NCBI GenBank assembly: GCA_019414045.1
Contig: DXMW01000032.1
Location: 1 to 64,000 of the forward strand
Direction: 5' to 3'
Origin: Collinsella sp.
Lineage (GTDB): Bacteria > Actinomycetota > Coriobacteriia > Coriobacteriales > Coriobacteriaceae
Length of the DNA: 64,000 nucleotides
A program made the translations under genes and the position numbers. A model generated the notes under the pieces. The model had not been told where the DNA came from, made no database searches, and saw nothing but the letters and a program-made list of their open reading frames with translations. The first letter of the stretch is position 1. Every line of letters starts with the position of its first letter. This document shows positions 59,948 to 64,000 of the stretch, one piece after another.

Positions 59948-61255
59948 ATGAGCAAGACAATGGTTAGGCCCACGCTTTCGCTGGGCAACCACATCTATCT
60001 GTATCGCCTGCTGCGCGATGCGATTGGATGCGGCAAGCAAACGTTTATGACGCAGGTCGAAGAGGCTCTCGCCGCTGGCGACATGACTGCTTATGACCTG
60101 GGCTTCGAGTCCACGCGCGAGTTGCTCGAGGAGCTTGACGACTGCATTAAGCTGACCGTCTTTAAGGGCGGTCGCCTGTATGCCACCGTCATCGCCAACG
60201 AGGCATGGGATGCCGCCCTTGCCAAGGGCGAGGACAAGCCCAAGGCTGCCAAGGGCGCCAAGCAGTCCTACAAAAAGAAGAAGCGCGGTGAGAAGGACCT
60301 CAAGGCCGTGCGCCCCAAGCACGTTAAGCGTCCCGAGCCCGAGCCCGTGGCCGAAGTCGCTCCGGAACCCGAGCCCGAGACAGAGATCGAAGTCGCTATT
60401 GAGGTAACAGCAGAAGCCGAAACCGAAATCGCCGCCACGACCGATCCCGAAGTCATATCCGAGCAGGAAGCAACTGTGGAGCTCAACGAAGCGCCCAAGT
60501 CGACAACCGAAGAAGCCGCTGACCAACCCGAGACGCCTGCGTTCCAAAACAGCGATGTCTTTGGCAACGAGGCCGAGGACGATCAGTCCGACGAGCCCGC
60601 CGATCAAGGCGCTACCGAATCGGCACCGGAGCCCGAGACGCCGCAGCCCGCCATCTCGCTCACGGTCGTCTATGACCCCGAGAACGCCAACGCCGGCATC
60701 ACCACCATGGCCTCCACACCGATCGAGGCAAAGCCGTCTGTCGAGGCAGAGGACGCCCCGCAAGCCGACGCCAAAACCGAGACTGAAGACACATCCGTCT
60801 CCGTGGAACCGACAGATTCCGCAGTTAAGCCGGAACCGGTGCCTGAGTCTGCACCCGTCATCGAGTCCACATCCGCACCTGTCTATGACCAGATTCCCGC
60901 ACCGGCACCGGCTTCGGTACCCGCAGCAGCACCGGCCCCCGCACCCGCAGCACCGACCATCCCCGAGGACTTCCCCGTCGATTTCGCAACCGAGGTCTTC
61001 TGCCCCGGCCCGCTTCTGCACCAGCTGTCGACCTATCTCCCCTACGGCGCCGACACGCTCGGCATCGTCGGCGAGTACTACTGGATCGCCCGCGAACGCG
61101 GCACCCTCGAGGCCGCGCGAAACCGCGCAAGCTTCCCCCTGCGCTACACGCAGGCCGGCAAGCGCCACGAAGTCACCGTGCGCATCCGCCGCAACACCAC
61201 TGGCGGTCTCGGAGCCGCCTGGACCATCGACAAAGTTGAAGAATCCAACGAATAA
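59948..61255 (+). CDS. LOTUS/OST-HTH-like protein with long acidic-proline linker
   Basis: This 435-residue protein has three parts. Residues 1-95 are a compact helical domain (IYLYRLLRDAIGCGKQ, AYDLGFESTRELLEELDDCIKLTVFKGGRLYATVI) that recalls the LOTUS/OST-HTH fold, a possible RNA-binding module. Residues about 100-340 are a Lys-rich patch and then a very long Glu/Pro/Ala/Thr-rich linker. Residues about 345-435 are a conserved-looking globular domain (FATEVFCPGPLLHQLSTYLPYGADTLG, REVTVRIRRN-like end). No full-length family is known to me. The start at 59948 follows AGAGGAG. It is convergent with ettA. Confidence 0.65.
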   Translation: MSKTMVRPTLSLGNHIYLYRLLRDAIGCGKQTFMTQVEEALAAGDMTAYDLGFESTRELLEELDDCIKLTVFKGGRLYATVIANEAWDAALAKGEDKPKAAKGAKQSYKKKKRGEKDLKAVRPKHVKRPEPEPVAEVAPEPEPETEIEVAIEVTAEAETEIAATTDPEVISEQEATVELNEAPKSTTEEAADQPETPAFQNSDVFGNEAEDDQSDEPADQGATESAPEPETPQPAISLTVVYDPENANAGITTMASTPIEAKPSVEAEDAPQADAKTETEDTSVSVEPTDSAVKPEPVPESAPVIESTSAPVYDQIPAPAPASVPAAAPAPAPAAPTIPEDFPVDFATEVFCPGPLLHQLSTYLPYGADTLGIVGEYYWIARERGTLEAARNRASFPLRYTQAGKRHEVTVRIRRNTTGGLGAAWTIDKVEESNE

Positions 61256-61256
61256 C

Positions 61257-61296
61257 AAAACGCGGCGAACGTCACAAAAACGTTCACCGCGTTTTT
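61257..61296. terminator. Terminator after the LOTUS-like gene
   Basis: AAAACGCGG-C-GAACG pairs with CGTTC-A-CCGCGTTTT and is followed by TATTC on the plus strand. It begins two bases after the stop codon. Confidence 0.85.
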
Positions 61297-61317
61297 ATTC
61301 TCTCAGGTTGAACAAAA

Positions 61318-61464
61318 GTCAGCGAAAACGCCCCTAAGCGAGCAAGGTGACGTGAAAGAGGAGGGAAGCGTACTTTGGTACGCGACCGACGATTGAACGT
61401 CAGATTGCCGCTTAGGGGCGTTTGCAGCGTCAACTCGTTACGCGGTTTGGTAAAACCGCGTAAC
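61318..61464 (-). repeat. Covarying hairpin element, copy 3
   Basis: The outer 14-bp stem (61326-61339 with 61410-61423) is again different in sequence yet perfectly paired. TGACGT (61348-61353) pairs with ACGTCA (61397-61402). The apical hairpin is GCGTAC-TTTG-GTACGC (61368-61383). The gene-proximal hairpin GTTACGCGGTTT/AAACCGCGTAAC (61437-61448 with 61453-61464) ends four bases from the ettA stop codon. The internal segments match copies 1 and 2. Confidence 0.8.
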
Positions 61465-61468
61465 AAAC

Positions 61469-63148
61469 CTAGTCACGCGTCAGCTTGCGGTGGATACGAT
61501 GCGGCTGGGCTGCGTCCTCGCCCAGGCGCTCGATGCGGTTGGCCTGGTAGGCCTCAAAGTTGCCCTCGAACCAATACCAGTTGCCCGGATTCTCGTCGGT
61601 GCCCTCCCACGCCAGAATGTGCGTGGCGACGCGGTCCAGGAACATACGGTCGTGGCTAATGACCACCGAGCAGCCCGGGAACTCGAGCAGCGCCGCCTCG
61701 AGCGAGGACAGCGTCTCGACATCGAGGTCGTTCGTGGGCTCGTCGAGGAGCAGCAGGTTGCCGCCCTGCTTGAGCGTGAGTGCCAGGTTCAGACGGTTGC
61801 GCTCGCCACCGGAGAGTACGCCGGCGCGCTTCTGCTGGTCCTGGCCCTTAAAGCCAAAGCTCGCCACGTACGCGCGGCTGGGGACCTCGGTCTCGCCGAC
61901 CATCATGTGGTCCAGGCCGTCCGAGACGACCTCCCACAGGTTCTTATCGGGGTCGATACCGGAACGGTTTTGGTCGACGTAAGAAATCTTGACGGTCTCG
62001 CCCACCTCGAGCTCGCCCGAAGTCAGCGGCTCCAGACCCACAATCGTCTTGAACAGCGTGGTCTTACCGACGCCGTTGGGGCCGATGACGCCCACGATGC
62101 CGTTACGCGGCAGGGTGAACGATAGGTCGTCGATGAGCACACGGCCATCGAACTCCTTGTGCAGATGATGGGCCTCGAGCACCTTGTTGCCCAGACGCGG
62201 GCCCACAGGGATGCGGATGTCGGTCCAGTCGAGCTTCTGGCTTGCGCGGGCCTCGGCCTCCATCTCCTCATAGCGAGCCAGACGGGCCTTGTTCTTGGCC
62301 TGGCGAGCCTTGGGCGAGCTGCGCACCCACTCGAGCTCGGCCTCCATGCGCTTGGCGAGCTTGGCGTCACGGTTGCCCTGGGCCTCGATACGCGCGGCCT
62401 TGGTCTCCAGATACGTGGAGTAGTTGCCCTTGTAGGGATAAAGGTGACCGCGGTCGACCTCGCAGATCCACTCGGCAACGTTATCCAAGAAGTAGCGATC
62501 GTGCGTGACGGCAAGCACCGCGCCCTGATAGTTGTGCAGGAAGTGCTCGAGCCACAGGATCGACTCAGCGTCCAGGTGGTTCGTGGGCTCGTCGAGCAGC
62601 AGCAGGTCGGGAGCCTCGAGCAGCAACTTGCACAGGGCCACGCGGCGGCGCTCGCCGCCGGAGAGCACGTTAACCGGCATGTCAGAATCGGGCAGCTGCA
62701 GGGCGTCCATGGCCTGGCCGAGCTTGGAATCGATATCCCAGCCGTCGGCGGCGTCGATCTCGTCCTGGAGCTTGCCCATCTCGGCCATAAGGGCGTCCAT
62801 GTCGCAATCCGGGTCGCACATCTCCTCGCCGATCTTATTGAAGCGATCGACCTTGGCGATCATATCGCCAAACGCCATGCGCACGTTCTCGATGACAGTC
62901 TTGTCGTCGTCGAGCGGCGGCTCCTGCTGCAGGATACCCACGGTGTAGCCGGGGGTGAGCCTGGCATCGCCGTTGGAGACCTCCTCAATGCCGGCCATGA
63001 TCTTGAGCAGGGTCGACTTGCCCATGCCGTTGGGACCCACGACGCCGATCTTGGCACCGGGGTAGAAGCTCAGGGTCACGTCGTCAAGGATTACCTTGTC
63101 GCCATGGGCCTTGCGAGCCTGATACATCTGGTAGATAAACTCCGCCAT
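61469..63148 (-). CDS. ettA: ABC-F translation factor EttA
   Basis: This 559-residue soluble ABC-F protein has two ATPase domains. Walker A is GPNGMGKST and GPNGVGKTT, signatures are LSGGERRRVALCKL and LSGGERNRLNLALTL, and Walker B is LLLLDEPTNHLD and LLLLDEPTNDLD. The inter-domain linker carries the basic tRNA-contacting helices (RSSPKARQAKNKARLARYEEM). The EttA group binds the ribosomal E site and gates entry into elongation depending on the ATP/ADP ratio. Length is normal. The 63149-63332 interval upstream holds its promoter and no gene. Confidence 0.94.
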   Translation of the reverse strand: MAEFIYQMYQARKAHGDKVILDDVTLSFYPGAKIGVVGPNGMGKSTLLKIMAGIEEVSNGDARLTPGYTVGILQQEPPLDDDKTVIENVRMAFGDMIAKVDRFNKIGEEMCDPDCDMDALMAEMGKLQDEIDAADGWDIDSKLGQAMDALQLPDSDMPVNVLSGGERRRVALCKLLLEAPDLLLLDEPTNHLDAESILWLEHFLHNYQGAVLAVTHDRYFLDNVAEWICEVDRGHLYPYKGNYSTYLETKAARIEAQGNRDAKLAKRMEAELEWVRSSPKARQAKNKARLARYEEMEAEARASQKLDWTDIRIPVGPRLGNKVLEAHHLHKEFDGRVLIDDLSFTLPRNGIVGVIGPNGVGKTTLFKTIVGLEPLTSGELEVGETVKISYVDQNRSGIDPDKNLWEVVSDGLDHMMVGETEVPSRAYVASFGFKGQDQQKRAGVLSGGERNRLNLALTLKQGGNLLLLDEPTNDLDVETLSSLEAALLEFPGCSVVISHDRMFLDRVATHILAWEGTDENPGNWYWFEGNFEAYQANRIERLGEDAAQPHRIHRKLTRD

Positions 63149-63332
63149 ATGTCTGTCCTATCCTTTCTACCTGCTGTTTCCCTATTTTTGATTCGCTTTA
63201 GTGGAAACGAAATGAGAAAACCAGCTCTGAAACTTAACGAAAAAGGGGCATGGTTGCCCACACCCCCTAATACTACCTGGGAAAAGTCCCCCGGAACATA
63301 CTATGAACTGCGTACGCTAGTTTTCCGCAACC

Positions 63333-64000
63333 TTAGCGAACGGCTCGCTGCGATTTACGCCACAGCAGATACGAGTAGACGTAGACGGCTCCGACCGAAC
63401 CAAACGCCAAAACCGCAATCACTGCGGCGATGACTTCACTCGAAAGCACCGCACCTGCCACGCCCATCACAATCAGGCCAACACCCAGCACCATAAAGCA
63501 GGCGCCGCCAAAACGCTGCGTACGGCGCCAGTTCTCGGGATCGGCAAGTGCCCAAGGCGTCTTGATACCGAGCGTATAGTTCTGCTTCACACGCGGCAAG
63601 TAGTTGCCTACGCCGATGAACAGCAAACCGATGGCACCGGAAATCAGCACGTTGACCGAACCGACCGCCGGCACCACGCCCCAGACCGTAAGCTCACCCA
63701 ACCAGCTTATGGCACACATGAACAAGGTGAAGGCGATTACGAAGCCCTGATAGAACTTGCCCGAGGTTCGATATGCCTCACCTTTGGGGTCAATGCGTGG
63801 CACCACGTAGAACATTGCAAGAAGTGCCAGAGGCAGCACGCCGAGCGCGGAGGCCATCCAGCTAGGGCCCCAACCGTCGACGGCGCCGTTCGCTCCCCAG
63901 TGCGTGGGAATCTGTGCAGGCAAGCTCGGCATCACCATAAGGTGCGCCGCGACATTAATAGCGCAGACCACAACAAGCATGGCCCATACACGCGGCGATA
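63333..64000 (-). CDS. SdpI/DUF1648 family membrane protein (partial, runs off the window)
   Basis: At least 222 residues are visible and the frame stays open to the window edge, so the true start is probably outside. The DUF1648 motif IPTHWGANGAVDGWG follows the first helix. Further helices and the SdpI signature GNYLPRVKQNYTLGIKTPWALADPENWRRTQRFGG come later. In Bacillus, SdpI confers immunity to the SdpC toxin and signals to a repressor; most homologues are uncharacterised. A start at 63980 is possible but would leave a short N-terminus. Confidence 0.85.
   Translation of the reverse strand, partial: SPRVWAMLVVVCAINVAAHLMVMPSLPAQIPTHWGANGAVDGWGPSWMASALGVLPLALLAMFYVVPRIDPKGEAYRTSGKFYQGFVIAFTLFMCAISWLGELTVWGVVPAVGSVNVLISGAIGLLFIGVGNYLPRVKQNYTLGIKTPWALADPENWRRTQRFGGACFMVLGVGLIVMGVAGAVLSSEVIAAVIAVLAFGSVGAVYVYSYLLWRKSQRAVR

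Overview
The window is high-GC, densely coded DNA on which most genes are on the minus strand. The gene set points to an anaerobic, Gram-positive member of the Coriobacteriia, most like Collinsella. That placement is inferred from gene content and style (paired acetate kinases, arginine deiminase cluster, sortase-type LPxTG surface protein, fused ECF ATPase, UPF0371 protein, D-aspartate ligase); no rRNA or marker tree was available. I see no rRNA, tRNA, CRISPR array, insertion sequence or prophage.

Layout. 0-5.2 kb: xerD-pyrG, a small winged-helix protein and a UPF0371 protein. 5.2-13.3 kb: arginine catabolism, with a YfcC-type transporter, ornithine carbamoyltransferase and two arginine deiminase genes that look identical at nucleotide level and flank an aminotransferase. 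Both deiminase promoters carry tandem ACCGTTC boxes 21 bp apart. 13.3-19.5 kb: polyphosphate kinase, 23S rRNA methyltransferase, DJ-1, Maf and a P1-family peptidase. 19.8-22 kb: glycosyltransferase and UDP-galactopyranose mutase. 22-26 kb: pta and two divergent acetate kinase paralogues. 26-28.4 kb: an MFS transporter and LysR regulator that look less GC-rich than their surroundings. 28.4-33.9 kb: HIT protein, exonuclease VII, YugP-like protease, RNase D, lipid kinase and a 30-residue membrane protein. 34-36.2 kb: an LPxTG-anchored C69 peptidase. 36.3-39.8 kb: a probable tryptophan ECF transporter (S component, fused double ATPase, T component) behind a leader peptide with three consecutive Trp codons and a terminator. 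39.9-43.5 kb: aspartate racemase, D-aspartate ligase and a secreted wall hydrolase. 43.5-47.6 kb: serine/threonine kinase, HTH protein, FxLYD lipoprotein-like protein, small membrane protein and an M20 deacylase. 47.7-51.8 kb: lysine riboswitch, an in-frame lysA-dapA fusion, dapB and dapH. 51.8-64 kb: nucleoid-associated protein, lipase-like protein, lactate dehydrogenase, a DAP-type aminotransferase, NAD synthetase, two low-complexity proteins, EttA and a partial SdpI protein.

How the genes fit together. Energy comes from arginine deimination, lactate formation and phosphotransacetylase/acetate kinase. Cell-wall supply is a strong theme: lysine/diaminopimelate synthesis by the acetylase branch, D-Asp production and its ligation, a galactofuranose-type polymer, and wall hydrolases.

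The most unusual non-coding signals are three. First, a three-copy (plus one fragment) hairpin element has invariant internal segments but covarying outer stems, and always lies downstream of a stop codon. Second, a tryptophan leader/attenuator precedes an ECF transporter and also contains a 20-of-21-base long-range complementarity. Third, a set of large, sequence-unrelated palindromes sits at gene ends.
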